A DNA stretch of 64,000 nucleotides from Gammaproteobacteria bacterium LSUCC0096 (GCA_008087055.1 VIEA01000002.1:1-64000), one strand, 5' to 3'; numbered from the stretch's first letter, positions 36,477 to 46,052 are shown. Notes: generated by a model from the letters alone, not told the origin. Numbers and translations are program-made.

Positions 36477-37181
36477 ATGAGCTTTTTACTTGGTGAACAG
36501 ATGACAGGCGGCTACGGAGCAGCAGATATTTTGCACGATTGCTCTATTGGCGTAGAAAAAGGTGAAATCGCGGTCATTGTTGGACCAAATGGCGCAGGCA
36601 AATCAACTGCAATGAAAGCCGTGTTTGGCATGTTGCCGCTGAGAAAAGGTCGGGTTCTATTTGACGGCGACGACGTGACACAGTTAAAGCCTGAAGAGCG
36701 CGTCGTCAAAGGCATGGGTTTTGTACCGCAAACCCATAACGTTTTTACATCGATGACTGTTGAAGAAAACCTAGAAATGGGGGCGTTCATTCGGACCGAT
36801 TCAATCAGTGATTCGATTGCACAAGTCTATGATCTGTTCCCTATTCTAAAAGAAAAAAGAAAGCAGCCTGCGGGCGAACTTTCAGGCGGCCAGCGCCAGC
36901 AGGTTGCAGTCGGTCGAGCGTTAATGACTCATCCAAAGGTTCTCATGCTTGATGAGCCAACAGCTGGGGTTTCCCCGATTGTGATGGATGAGTTATTCGA
37001 CCGAATCATTGAGATTGCCCGTCTCGATGTCGCCATCTTGATGGTCGAACAAAATGCAAAACAAGCGCTCGAAATCGCAGATAAAGGTTATGTTCTAGTC
37101 CAAGGGCACAACCGATTTACTGATACTGGAGAAGCGCTCTTAGCCAACCCAGAAGTTCGTAAGGCGTTTTTGGGAGGGTAG
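36477..37181 (+). CDS. ABC transporter ATP-binding protein, LivF-like
   Basis: 234 residues, the normal length for LivF. It shows Walker A (IVGPNGAGKSTAM), VPQTHNVFTSMTVEENLEMGAF, signature LSGGQRQQVAVGRALM, Walker B (VLMLDEPTAGVSP) and LMVEQNAKQALEIAD. It forms the heterodimeric ATPase with the LivG-like protein. One base separates it from the upstream stop, and the downstream permease begins directly after its stop, so the four transporter genes form one translational unit. Confidence 0.93.
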   Translation: MSFLLGEQMTGGYGAADILHDCSIGVEKGEIAVIVGPNGAGKSTAMKAVFGMLPLRKGRVLFDGDDVTQLKPEERVVKGMGFVPQTHNVFTSMTVEENLEMGAFIRTDSISDSIAQVYDLFPILKEKRKQPAGELSGGQRQQVAVGRALMTHPKVLMLDEPTAGVSPIVMDELFDRIIEIARLDVAILMVEQNAKQALEIADKGYVLVQGHNRFTDTGEALLANPEVRKAFLGG

Positions 37182-38195
37182 ATGACTGATTTCTTAAACG
37201 CACTCACGCTACTTGGCAATTTCTTAATCATTCCAGGTCTCACCTATGGCTCGCAGCTAGCACTTGGTGCCTTGGGCGTCACATTAGTCTATGGGGTGCT
37301 TCGCTTCTCAAATTTTGGCCACGGCGAGACCATGGCATTTGGAGCAATGGTAACCATCCTAGTCACTTGGGGGCTTCAGTCCGTCGGAATCTCAATCCAA
37401 CCCCTTCCAACCGCTCTATTAGCGATCCCAGTAGGGATCGCGGTCACGGTACTGCTTACGCTACTTCTCGATCGATTTGTGTATCGCTATCATCGGGAGC
37501 GCAAAGCAAATCCTGTGATTTTCTTGATTGTCTCCATTGGCGTGATGTTCTTTTTAGGCGGTCTGATCCGTTTCATTATCGGGCCTGGGGATCAAATTTT
37601 CTTTGATGGCACTCGGTTCATATTGAAGGCGCGAGAGTTCAAACAACTTACCGGGCTCGACGAAGGCCTATCTCTCAAAATGACACAAGCAGTCACCATC
37701 GTTACTGCCGTCATGATTGTTGCTGCCATGTTTTGGTTCTTGAACCATACTCGTACCGGGAAATCGATGCGTGCCTATTCAGATAATGAAAACCTAGCAC
37801 TGCTATCAGGCATCAACCCAGATCGTGTCGTCATGATCACGTGGATCTTAGTTGCGGCGCTGGCAACCATTGCAGGAACACTGTATGGCCTTGATAAGTC
37901 GTTCAAACCGTTTGTATACATGCAACTGCTACTTCCAATCTTTGCATCCGCAATCGTTGGCGGTGTGGGCAATCCTATCGGAGCAATTGCCGGTGGCTAT
38001 GTGATTGCGTTCAGTGAGTTGATCTTGACCTTTGCCTATAAAAAAGTAGTCCTATATTTGGGTCCTGAATCGATGGAAGTCGAATCGCTTGTTCAATTTT
38101 TGGGTACAGACTACAAGATCGCTGTGTCCTTTATCATTTTGGTGATTGTGTTAATTATCAAACCAACCGGTTTATTTAGCGGGAAAACGATCTGA
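37182..38195 (+). CDS. Branched-chain amino acid-type ABC permease, LivH-like
   Basis: 337 residues with about eight membrane segments. YGSQLALGALGVTLVYGVLRFSNFGHG near the start and the coupling region MRAYSDNENLALLSGINPDRVV are typical of LivH/UrtB permeases. It starts directly after the livF-like stop, preceded by GGGAGGG. It ends at the first base of the LivM-like start. It forms half of the membrane channel. Confidence 0.92.
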   Translation: MTDFLNALTLLGNFLIIPGLTYGSQLALGALGVTLVYGVLRFSNFGHGETMAFGAMVTILVTWGLQSVGISIQPLPTALLAIPVGIAVTVLLTLLLDRFVYRYHRERKANPVIFLIVSIGVMFFLGGLIRFIIGPGDQIFFDGTRFILKAREFKQLTGLDEGLSLKMTQAVTIVTAVMIVAAMFWFLNHTRTGKSMRAYSDNENLALLSGINPDRVVMITWILVAALATIAGTLYGLDKSFKPFVYMQLLLPIFASAIVGGVGNPIGAIAGGYVIAFSELILTFAYKKVVLYLGPESMEVESLVQFLGTDYKIAVSFIILVIVLIIKPTGLFSGKTI

Positions 38196-39520
38196 TGCCA
38201 GCGTTCTACCAGCAATACCGTAACCAAATTTTGTTCAGCGTGATGGCTGGGCTGTTGATACTCGTTGCAGTAATCCAAAGCCTATCCGTGTCATTAACGA
38301 TCCTCAATCTCTGTTTAATCAGCGCCATCATGGCGCTAGGCGTGAATATTCAATGGGGATATGCGGGACTATTTAATGTCGGTGTGATGGGGTTTGCCGC
38401 GCTTGGTGGTCTTGCTGGCGTTCTCATCTCAATGCCACCCGTATCTGAAGCATGGCAAGCGGGTGGTTTGGGGATTTTACTTGGGCTTCTTATTACAGTC
38501 GGTACAGTCATCGCTTGTTTGTTCGCTTGGGCTCGCATTTCGCATTTGAAAAAACAGCGCTACTGGGTCATCGCTGCCATCATTATTTCTGGATATGCTC
38601 TGCTCCGCATTTTCTTTGATCCTGGCGTCGATGCGATTGAAGCGATTGATCCTTCTGTCACCGGTTATCTCGGCGGGCTTGGTCTGCCCATTTTAGTTGC
38701 TTGGCCTGTAGGCGCGCTATTTGCCGCAGGGGTCGCATTCGTAATCGGTAAAGTTGCGCTCGGTCTTCGCTCTGACTACTTGGCCATCGCCACCCTTGGG
38801 ATCAGTGAAATCATTATTTTCTTCATCAAAAACGAAGAGTGGCTAACCCGCGGTGTCAAAAACGTGAATGGTTTACCACGGCCTGTCCCATACGAAATCG
38901 ACCTGCAGCAAGCGCAATGGTTTCAAGATTGGGCCATAACCTTCGGTATGCCAGTTGATGACGCTTCTGCTGTATTCGTTAAGATATGTTACGCACTGCT
39001 TTTTATCGCCGTCATAGCGCTTTTGTTGTGGCTGTCCGAAACAGCCCTAAAATCGCCGTGGGGTCGTATGATGCGTGCGATTCGCGACAACGAAACAGCC
39101 GCAGCCGCAATGGGTAAAGATGTCACTTGGCAGCATCTTCGCGTATTTGTTTTGGGGTCTGCCGTCATTGGTCTTGCCGGAGCGATGTTGACCACTCTCG
39201 ATGGTCAGTTCACGCCTGTGGGGTACAACCCGCTGCGCTTTACGTTCTTGATTTGGGTTATGGTGATCATTGGTGGATCAGGTAACAACTGGGGCGCTGT
39301 TCTCGGTGGGTTCTTTATTTGGTTCTTTTGGATCGAGGCAGAACCGATTGGGCTATGGTTAATCGAAACTCTCACCTCAGGAATGGACCCTCAAAGCGCA
39401 GTAAGAGCGCATCTACTCGAGGGTGCAGCGCACATGCGGTTAATGACGGTAGGGATTATCCTGCTACTAACTCTCCGCTATGCACCGGAAGGACTCATCC
39501 CAGAGAAAAAGCGTCTTTAG
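38195..39520 (+). CDS. Branched-chain amino acid-type ABC permease, LivM-like
   Basis: 441 residues with about ten membrane segments. NLCLISAIMALGVNIQWGYAGLFNVGVMGFAALGG and SPWGRMMRAIRDNETAAAAMGKD are LivM landmarks, the latter being the ATPase-coupling loop; APEGLIPEK near the end is also usual. An insertion between the early segments (about residues 100-160) makes it longer than many homologues. It overlaps the livH-like gene by one base and convergently overlaps a small exported-protein gene by 4 bases. Confidence 0.92.
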   Translation: MPAFYQQYRNQILFSVMAGLLILVAVIQSLSVSLTILNLCLISAIMALGVNIQWGYAGLFNVGVMGFAALGGLAGVLISMPPVSEAWQAGGLGILLGLLITVGTVIACLFAWARISHLKKQRYWVIAAIIISGYALLRIFFDPGVDAIEAIDPSVTGYLGGLGLPILVAWPVGALFAAGVAFVIGKVALGLRSDYLAIATLGISEIIIFFIKNEEWLTRGVKNVNGLPRPVPYEIDLQQAQWFQDWAITFGMPVDDASAVFVKICYALLFIAVIALLLWLSETALKSPWGRMMRAIRDNETAAAAMGKDVTWQHLRVFVLGSAVIGLAGAMLTTLDGQFTPVGYNPLRFTFLIWVMVIIGGSGNNWGAVLGGFFIWFFWIEAEPIGLWLIETLTSGMDPQSAVRAHLLEGAAHMRLMTVGIILLLTLRYAPEGLIPEKKRL

Positions 39521-39996
39521 TTGAGAGTGAACCAATCACCAGGTTCACCTCGCCGCTCACGCTGACCGGAAACTACAGCACCATGCTTGATAAGCACCAT
39601 ACCCGGGCCTGATACACGACCAACTGTTCCCTCAATCTTAGTTTCACCAGACAACGCCTGAATTCGGTCAACCATCCCACGTACTTCGACTAAACCACCT
39701 TGGTTCACCACTTCCTGTGCCATACCGCGGACAGTAAGCTTTGAGGAATCATCAACTGTGACAGTCCAACGAACGGTCCCCGTGAGGATTAACTCGGTTG
39801 ACGGCTCAAGGGTCACATGATCAAAAATACCAACAGCCAATGTTGGCTCTCGGACGATTAAATCCTGAGTCCAATCTGTGCGAGGTATTACCTCAGTTGT
39901 TGTGCATCCAGACTGAGATGTCTGGCCATTCACTTCACAAGCTAAAACAGGTTGTGATAGCCCTAGACATAAAACGGGTAGACATAGCGAACGCAT
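39517..39996 (-). CDS. Small exported beta-rich protein of unknown function
   Basis: 159 residues. A signal peptide (RSLCLPVLCLGLSQPVLA) ends before CEVNGQ, which could also be a lipobox-like site, although LACE lacks the usual LxxC spacing certainty. The mature part alternates short hydrophobic strands and turns (LTVRGMAQEVVNQGGLVEVRGMVDRIQALSGETKIEGTV is spread over 39660-39780), suggesting a small beta-helix or bactofilin-like surface. I do not recognise a family. It is the last gene of the aminotransferase/TRAP operon, 10 bases after the CoA-transferase, so it may be co-expressed. Confidence 0.6.
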   Translation of the reverse strand: MRSLCLPVLCLGLSQPVLACEVNGQTSQSGCTTTEVIPRTDWTQDLIVREPTLAVGIFDHVTLEPSTELILTGTVRWTVTVDDSSKLTVRGMAQEVVNQGGLVEVRGMVDRIQALSGETKIEGTVGRVSGPGMVLIKHGAVVSGQRERRGEPGDWFTLN

Positions 39997-40006
39997 CGAT
40001 TGGCCT

Positions 40007-41215
40007 CTACGCGGAATGAATCACTCCACGAGTATACAGTGCTTCGATCTCGATATCTGAATACCCGAGATCTTTAAGCACTTGATGGGAATGCTGACCA
40101 TGTGTTGGGGGCGGCCTCGAAGAGACCGGCTCTGCACCATGAAATTTAACAGCCATACCAAGCCCTTTCACAGAACCCACCCGGTCATGTTCGGTTTGAA
40201 CCACCATCTCCCGGGCAATGGCCTGAGGATGCTCAAGCATCTCTCCTATCGATAAAATTGGGCCTGCAGGAACCCCGGCTTGATCGAGCTGTTCAAGCCA
40301 CTCCTCAGATGGATGCTTTTGAAAATATCCATTCAATACGGCGACGAGTTCAGGGAGGTTCGCCATCCGGTCCGCATTGGATGAAAAGCGCGAATCATCA
40401 TTGAGTTCGGGTGCACCAATCACATCCAAGAGCCGTAACCAATTTCTCTGATTTGCAGCGCCTATATTGATATAGCCATCAGCTGTCTGGAAAGCTTGAT
40501 AAGGCGCATTCAGCGGATGTGCTGAACCAAGTGCTTGAGGCGAGACACCGGTCGCTAGAGCGATAGCACTTTGCCAATAGGTATGCGTAATCCCTGCCTC
40601 AAATAGTGAGGTATCAACACGTGTACCAAGACCAGTTTTTTGCTTGCCCGCATACGCTGCGGCCGCACCCATCGCTGCAAGGATGCCCGCTGTGATATCA
40701 GTCACTGGTGCGCCGACTTTCACAGGTCCATCATCTTGGCCAGGCCCTGTAATACTCATCAAACCAGAGGCACCCTGCGCAACAAGATCAAAGCCCGCAC
40801 GTTCACGGTAAGGACCTGTTCGCCCATATCCTGAGATTTCGACGTAAATAAGACCTGGGTTAATCGCTTTTAACGCGTCATACGACAAGCCTAGACGTTC
40901 CATCGTATCGTGGCGAAAGTTCTCAATGACGCAGTCAGCATCTTTCAAAAGTTCGGTGAGAATTTTTTTACCCTCATCCGATTTTAAGTCGAGGGCCATT
41001 CCGCGTTTGTTGCGATTCATCATTAAAAACGCGGCAGACTCGCCTTGAATCTGCGGAGGAACCATGCGCCGCGAGTCATCACCACCCTCGATTTTTTCCA
41101 CCTTGATGACATCAGCACCCATATCAGCCAACATCATTCCACACAATGGACCCGCCATGATGTGGGCGAGCTCAATCACGCGCATGCCCTCGAGTGGTCT
41201 TGGCTGCTGACTCAT
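40007..41215 (-). CDS. Class III CoA-transferase (CaiB/BaiF family)
   Basis: 402 residues from ATG 41215, with GGAG 6 bases upstream and an ATGA overlap with the previous stop. MRVIELAHIMAGPLCGMMLADMGADVIKVE is the classic N-terminus. RNKRGMALDLKSDEGK and VIENFRHDTMERLGLSYD carry the family Asp/Arg region. INPGLIYVEISGYGRTGPY is also typical. Such enzymes move CoA between carboxylic acids. The substrate is unknown; with the neighbouring hydratase it may activate an acid imported by the TRAP system. Confidence 0.92.
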   Translation of the reverse strand: MSQQPRPLEGMRVIELAHIMAGPLCGMMLADMGADVIKVEKIEGGDDSRRMVPPQIQGESAAFLMMNRNKRGMALDLKSDEGKKILTELLKDADCVIENFRHDTMERLGLSYDALKAINPGLIYVEISGYGRTGPYRERAGFDLVAQGASGLMSITGPGQDDGPVKVGAPVTDITAGILAAMGAAAAYAGKQKTGLGTRVDTSLFEAGITHTYWQSAIALATGVSPQALGSAHPLNAPYQAFQTADGYINIGAANQRNWLRLLDVIGAPELNDDSRFSSNADRMANLPELVAVLNGYFQKHPSEEWLEQLDQAGVPAGPILSIGEMLEHPQAIAREMVVQTEHDRVGSVKGLGMAVKFHGAEPVSSRPPPTHGQHSHQVLKDLGYSDIEIEALYTRGVIHSA

Positions 41216-41976
41216 CGACCACTCCAATTAGCCTTACGTTTCGCGAAAAAAGCATCGATACCTTCAGCAAAATCATCACTCAAATAACAACGCTGAATGA
41301 GATCTGTATCTTCAGGCGTTGCACGTTGAGCCAATCGATTTAACCCATCACGCGTTGCTGAGACCGTTAGTGGAGCAAGCGTTAACAAATGAGCTGATAG
41401 CTCTCGAGCACGCCGATCGCACAAATCAGCTGTGTCTAACACTTCACTGATAAAGCCCGACTCAACCAACGGTGATATCGGCAGAAATTCTGCTGTTAGC
41501 AACAGGTAGCGTGTTCGTGATTCGCCCAATAAGTGAACTAGCCTATTGAGATTCGCTATCGATAAGCAGTTCCCTAACGTCCGTGCGATTGGCATCCCAA
41601 ACTTCGTATCGTGGGTTCCCAATCGAATATCGGCAGCCGCAGCAATGGCAGCTCCGCCACCGGCAACAATCCCATGCAATGATGCGATGACTGGAACAGA
41701 AGCTGTTTGAACGGCATCAATCACTCGACCAATCATTGCTTCGTAATCGATCGCGTCTTGAGCCGAATGAAAATCTTTGAAATTAGAAATGTCAGTACCA
41801 GAAGCGAAAGCTTTCTCGCCCTCTGCGGTTAACACGATGACACGCGCATCACCAGGGTCACGACACAGATTCTCTAGTGCTTGATACATCTCAAAGGTCA
41901 GAGAATTCCGTGACTCTGGTCGCGTCAGGCGATATTCAGCGATACCGCCTTCATGGGTAATCGTGTAATCGCCCAC
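41212..41976 (-). CDS. Enoyl-CoA hydratase/isomerase family protein
   Basis: 254 residues of the crotonase fold: AFASGTDISNFKDF and the oxyanion-hole loop SLHGIVAGGGAAIAAAADIRLGT, followed by KFGMPIARTLGNCLS. It probably hydrates or isomerises a CoA thioester. The usual catalytic Glu positions of classic hydratases (E in the PE..LG region) are not clear here: the segment reads FGMPIARTLG, so a different crotonase reaction is possible. It is translationally coupled to the CoA-transferase (ATGA) and starts 1 base after dctM's stop. Confidence 0.88.
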   Translation of the reverse strand: MGDYTITHEGGIAEYRLTRPESRNSLTFEMYQALENLCRDPGDARVIVLTAEGEKAFASGTDISNFKDFHSAQDAIDYEAMIGRVIDAVQTASVPVIASLHGIVAGGGAAIAAAADIRLGTHDTKFGMPIARTLGNCLSIANLNRLVHLLGESRTRYLLLTAEFLPISPLVESGFISEVLDTADLCDRRARELSAHLLTLAPLTVSATRDGLNRLAQRATPEDTDLIQRCYLSDDFAEGIDAFFAKRKANWSGR

Positions 41977-41977
41977 G

Positions 41978-43261
41978 TTATGACCTGTAAATCACATCGA
42001 CCAGATACATCGGTACATCGGGTACATAAGTGCAGAGCATCAGTACCGCGAACAATACCGCGATAAAGTAGATATTGATCTTAGACACATCCCAAATATT
42101 CGCGCGAGCGACCGCACAAGACGTGATCAATACACTCGCAACCGGCGGCGTCTGCTGACCTAAAGCTAAGTTTAACGTCACGACTAAACCAAAATGGATT
42201 GGATCAATACCGGCAGCTTGGATGAGTGGGATCACGATCGGAACAACCAAAATGATAGCTGCTGCCGAATGCAGGAAGAACCCGATAACCAAGAAGAAGA
42301 CGTTCAGGATTGCGAGAATAACCCACTGATTGTTGGTGATATCGAGAATCCAGCGAGCAAAATCCTGAGGGATTTGAGCTCGTGTTAGAAAGCCACCCAT
42401 CACCACCGATGCTGCGACCAACAGCATCACAACAGCTGTCTGCACACCACCATCAATCATTGCGCGCTTCAGATGCCCGAAATCCATTTTCGAATACCAT
42501 GCACTCACAACAAGTGCTGCAACAACAGCAAGGCCAGCTGCTTCTGTCGCGGTAACAAATCCACCAAAGATGCCGCCTAAGATCACCACTGGCAGCGTAA
42601 ATGCAGGCAACGCATCGACTAATGTTTTCCACAAGCGCCGAAATTCAAAAGCTTCTTCAGTTGGCAGGTTGTATTTGCGTGCGAAGTAATACGCCATGCC
42701 CATCAATCCAAATGCACCCAATAAGCCTGGGATGATCCCTGCAACGAACAATTGCTCGACCGAAGTCCCTGCAGATGTCGCATACAAAATCATCGGAATA
42801 GAGGGCGGGATAATGATTGCAAGGGACGCTGATGATGAAGTCACCGCAGCCGCAAGCGGCCCTGAATAACCCCGCTTTTTCATCTGGGGGATCAATACGG
42901 AGCCAAGTGCAGCAACATCAGCCACGGCAGAGCCCGAAATTTCAGCAAAGAACAAGCTGACACCGATATTGACCATCGCAAGACCGCCACGCACAAAACC
43001 GATAATGGCATTTACAAAGTTGATCAACTTATCTGTGATGCCGCCGGCGTTCATGATGGCGCCAGCCAAAACAAACATCGGAATGGCAATCAAAGAAAAC
43101 TTTGTCGATCCATCGTACATATCGAGAGCAAGTGTCACGATGCTATCGAGCCCTTCACTAACAGCTAGGCCAAAAATCGCTGAGACGGCGAGTCCAACCG
43201 CGATCGGGACGTTCAAACAAATCAGCGCGAGCAAGATCAAGAACATAATAAAAACGATCAT
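41978..43261 (-). CDS. TRAP transporter large permease (DctM family)
   Basis: 427 residues with about twelve hydrophobic segments, the normal size of a DctM subunit. Landmarks are LDMYDGSTKFSLIAIPMFVLAG, FAEISGSAVADVAALGSVLIPQM, TSSSASLAIIIPPSIPMILYA and LNLALGQQTPPVASVL. It is the Na+-coupled transport subunit, working with the small permease and binding protein encoded upstream. It overlaps dctQ by 4 bases. Confidence 0.95.
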   Translation of the reverse strand: MIVFIMFLILLALICLNVPIAVGLAVSAIFGLAVSEGLDSIVTLALDMYDGSTKFSLIAIPMFVLAGAIMNAGGITDKLINFVNAIIGFVRGGLAMVNIGVSLFFAEISGSAVADVAALGSVLIPQMKKRGYSGPLAAAVTSSSASLAIIIPPSIPMILYATSAGTSVEQLFVAGIIPGLLGAFGLMGMAYYFARKYNLPTEEAFEFRRLWKTLVDALPAFTLPVVILGGIFGGFVTATEAAGLAVVAALVVSAWYSKMDFGHLKRAMIDGGVQTAVVMLLVAASVVMGGFLTRAQIPQDFARWILDITNNQWVILAILNVFFLVIGFFLHSAAAIILVVPIVIPLIQAAGIDPIHFGLVVTLNLALGQQTPPVASVLITSCAVARANIWDVSKINIYFIAVLFAVLMLCTYVPDVPMYLVDVIYRS

Positions 43262-43800
43262 GATTTGCCTCCTGCTTTCGCGAGTTCTGTTTCGACTTCT
43301 TCCTCGATTTCGGCGTGCTCAAGTGAGATTCCAGCACAAGTTTTCTTGTAGTAATCGGGGAAACTCAGCAGTTCGCAAATGACAAACAGAGTCGCGCCAA
43401 TGGGTATCACCGATTGTGTTAGTTGAATCGGAATCCAAGTTAAAGACACCAAGTATTCGCCTTCGAGGATCACAAGAACTTCATACCCTGTATATGCGAG
43501 TAGTGCGAAAAAACCGACAACCACTGCCTCAGCAAAAATCACCGAATACGCTCTGAAAGGCATTGGGATTGCCAGAAGAACCGTATCAAATCCAATGTGG
43601 CGACGATGCAATGCTGCATACGCACCACCATAGTAAGTTAGCCAGGCCAGCTGAATCGCTGCGATCTCGTCATACCATGAGACCGAATTTCCTGTGATGC
43701 GGGCAAGCACCGCGAAGATAACCACACCGGTGAGCGCGATCATCTGAAATAAAATGAACCACACAAGTAGCTGATCGACAGCTTTAGTGAACCGATTCAC
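43258..43800 (-). CDS. TRAP transporter small permease (DctQ family)
   Basis: 180 residues with four predicted membrane segments, as usual for DctQ. It contains VSWYDEIAAIQLAWLTYYGGAYAALHRRHIGFD, matching the family's WxxE...GxxxAxxxxxHI pattern. A charged cytoplasmic C-terminal tail rich in Glu follows. It bridges the large permease to the binding protein. It is separated from dctP by a hairpin. Confidence 0.93.
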   Translation of the reverse strand: MNRFTKAVDQLLVWFILFQMIALTGVVIFAVLARITGNSVSWYDEIAAIQLAWLTYYGGAYAALHRRHIGFDTVLLAIPMPFRAYSVIFAEAVVVGFFALLAYTGYEVLVILEGEYLVSLTWIPIQLTQSVIPIGATLFVICELLSFPDYYKKTCAGISLEHAEIEEEVETELAKAGGKS

Positions 43801-43825
43801 ACCGTACTCCTGACTCGTTTAAGTA

Positions 43826-43845
43826 AGCGGCCCGATTGGGCCGCT
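43826..43845 (-). terminator. GC-rich hairpin between dctP and dctQ
   Basis: AGCGGCCC GATT GGGCCGCT is a perfect 8-base-pair stem with a tetraloop. On the minus strand it is followed by TACTTAAAC, not a T run, so it is more likely an mRNA-stabilising or attenuating hairpin that raises the amount of binding protein. Confidence 0.6.
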
Positions 43846-43866
43846 ATTTGTGTTTTAAGCGCTCGA

Positions 43867-44847
43867 TTAGTTGGCGAGGCTTTGGACTGTTTTAATCAAT
43901 TCAGCGCCGCCCTCGACTGAGGCTGCAAACTCGTCATAAATTGGCTTCGATGCTTTGATGAACGCTGCGTTATCAGCTGTATTCACCTGGACACCTGCTG
44001 CTTTGATCACATCCAAAAGCTCTGTTTCAAGTGCTGCGGCCTTTCGATATACAAAGGTTTGCGTTGACGCTGCACAATCCGACAAAACTTTACGAACATC
44101 GGCTGGGTGCTTCTCGAAGTGCTTCTTCGAAGACAAGATGTAGGCTGGTGTATACACATGGCCTGTGATCGATAAGTACTTTTGCACCTCTTGGAATTTC
44201 GCTGAGGCGATCTGAGCATATGGATTTTCTTGACCATCCATCACGCCCGTTTTCAATGCAGTGAATACATCTGAGAACGCCATTGGCGTTGGATTCGCGC
44301 CATACAGCTTGAACATTTTCACACGCCAAGCGCCGTTCGGTGTTCTCAACTTAACTCCTTGCAAATCTGCAGGGACGTTAATCGGACGCGTGTTATTGGT
44401 AATATGACGGAAGCCGTTTTCGAAATATCCGAGAATGTGATATCCCTTTGCTTGAGCAGCCGCCTGGAACGTGCCACCGAGCTTCTCTTGAACACGCTTC
44501 ATGTGGTCACGATCCTTGATGATGTATGGCATCTCAAACACGCCAAACTCATCAGAAACTGAAGACATCACCGACGATGGCAACGCAAAGTCAACCTGAC
44601 CAAGCTTCAGTTTTTGCAGTAACTCTTTGTCCTTACCCAACTGCGAGGATCCGAACGTTTGAACTTCGATCTTTCCATTGGATTCATCATTAACACACTG
44701 TGCGTACGCATTCACGCTTGCCTCAAAGAGAGACCCAGGTGCCCCCACGTGTCCGAATTTCAAAGTGACATCTGCTGCCTGAACCTGCGCCGTAACCGCC
44801 GCCGATAGAACAGCTGCTGATGCTGCTAGTGAACGTAAGACTTTCAT
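43867..44847 (-). CDS. TRAP transporter substrate-binding protein (DctP family)
   Basis: 326 residues with a signal peptide (VLRSLAASAAVLSAAVTAQVQA). The mature protein begins ADVTLKFGHVGAPGS. It contains GYFENGFRHITNNTRPI and GVKLRTPNGAWRVKMFKLYGANPTPM, which includes the conserved Arg that binds the substrate carboxylate. It binds an organic acid in the periplasm. A strong GGAGG site precedes the ATG. The exact acid cannot be read from sequence; the aminotransferase and dehydrogenase neighbours point to a 2-hydroxy or 2-oxo acid. Confidence 0.92.
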   Translation of the reverse strand: MKVLRSLAASAAVLSAAVTAQVQAADVTLKFGHVGAPGSLFEASVNAYAQCVNDESNGKIEVQTFGSSQLGKDKELLQKLKLGQVDFALPSSVMSSVSDEFGVFEMPYIIKDRDHMKRVQEKLGGTFQAAAQAKGYHILGYFENGFRHITNNTRPINVPADLQGVKLRTPNGAWRVKMFKLYGANPTPMAFSDVFTALKTGVMDGQENPYAQIASAKFQEVQKYLSITGHVYTPAYILSSKKHFEKHPADVRKVLSDCAASTQTFVYRKAAALETELLDVIKAAGVQVNTADNAAFIKASKPIYDEFAASVEGGAELIKTVQSLAN

Positions 44848-44888
44848 AGTTTCCTCCGATTTATTTTTATCCTTGGAGTGAGTTTTAA

Positions 44889-46052
44889 TTACCGCATCAG
44901 AACCTGCATTGCAGCCTCTACTCCCCCTGCCTTGTGCGGCACACCGGCAAGGCCCAAACCCATTTCAACACCGCTTAGTGTTCCCATGAGTGTGAGTTCG
45001 TTGAAGTCACCCAGGTGGCCGATTCGGAAAGCTTTACCTTTTAACTTCCCAAGACCTGTGCCAAGTGACATATCAAATCGCTCCAAAATTATTTTACGAA
45101 CAGCGTCCGCATCATGCCCTTCTGGTATCATGATTCCAGTCAACACATTCGAATGCTCTTTTGGATTCTGACAAACCGTCTCTAGCCCCCAGACCGAAAC
45201 CGCTTCGCGGCAAGCATCTGCAAGACGCTGATGTCGGGCAAAAACGTTATCTAGCCCCTCTTCTTCAAGCATTGCGATTGCTTCTTTGAGGCCATAGAGC
45301 AATGTTGTAGCCGGGGTGTAAGGGAAATACCCAGTCGCATTCGAAGCAAGCATCTCCTGCCAGTCCCAATACGATCGTTTGGATCCACCTTTCTTGGCGG
45401 CTTCGATTGCTCTGTCTGACAGTGCATTGAAGCCCAATCCAGGCGGCATCATTAAGCCTTTCTGCGACCCTGACACAGTCACATCGGCACCCCATTTATC
45501 ATGCTCGTAATCGACCGACGCTAAACCCGAAATGCTATCCACTAGGAGCAGTGCAGGATGGCCAGTGACATCAATTGCTTTTCTTACAGACGCTATATCC
45601 GATGTGATTCCGCAACTCGTCTCGTGATGAACACAGCATACTGCTTTGATTAAGTGGTTTGAGTCTTGGCGCAACCGCTCTTCGATTCGATTGGCATCGA
45701 CACCGTTTCTCCAATCGCCCGCTAAAAACTCAGTTTCAATACCCAGACGATCTGCCATTTGTTTCCAAAGGGTGGCGAATTGTCCTGTTTCGTAGAATAA
45801 AACTTGGTCACCGGCCTCTAATACATTCGATAGACAGGCCTCCCAAGCCCCTGTGCCAGAGCTCGGATAAATCACAACAGGCGATTTGGTTTTGAAGATG
45901 CGCTGCATCCCCGACAGAACCGACAGACCAAGGTCTGCAAAATCTGGCCCGCGATGGTCGATCACGGCCGCATCAATAGCGCGAGAGATTCTGTCAGGTA
46001 CCGGGCTCGGTCCTGGGATTTGTAGAAAGTGTCGTCCTGCCCTGTATGCCAT
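44889..46052 (-). CDS. Class V aminotransferase, serine--glyoxylate aminotransferase-like
   Basis: 387 residues from ATG 46052 (AAGGA 8 bases upstream). QIPGPSPVPDRI, YPSSGTGAWEACLSN and the PLP lysine in VSGSQKGLMMPPG match SgaA-type serine-glyoxylate aminotransferases, as do GYFPYTPATTLLYGL and RIGHLGDFNE. The family also includes aspartate-glyoxylate and related enzymes, so the amino donor is uncertain; glyoxylate is the likely acceptor. It is the first gene of the minus-strand operon, 41 bases before dctP, and diverges from the YdiJ-like dehydrogenase. Confidence 0.9.
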   Translation of the reverse strand: MAYRAGRHFLQIPGPSPVPDRISRAIDAAVIDHRGPDFADLGLSVLSGMQRIFKTKSPVVIYPSSGTGAWEACLSNVLEAGDQVLFYETGQFATLWKQMADRLGIETEFLAGDWRNGVDANRIEERLRQDSNHLIKAVCCVHHETSCGITSDIASVRKAIDVTGHPALLLVDSISGLASVDYEHDKWGADVTVSGSQKGLMMPPGLGFNALSDRAIEAAKKGGSKRSYWDWQEMLASNATGYFPYTPATTLLYGLKEAIAMLEEEGLDNVFARHQRLADACREAVSVWGLETVCQNPKEHSNVLTGIMIPEGHDADAVRKIILERFDMSLGTGLGKLKGKAFRIGHLGDFNELTLMGTLSGVEMGLGLAGVPHKAGGVEAAMQVLMR

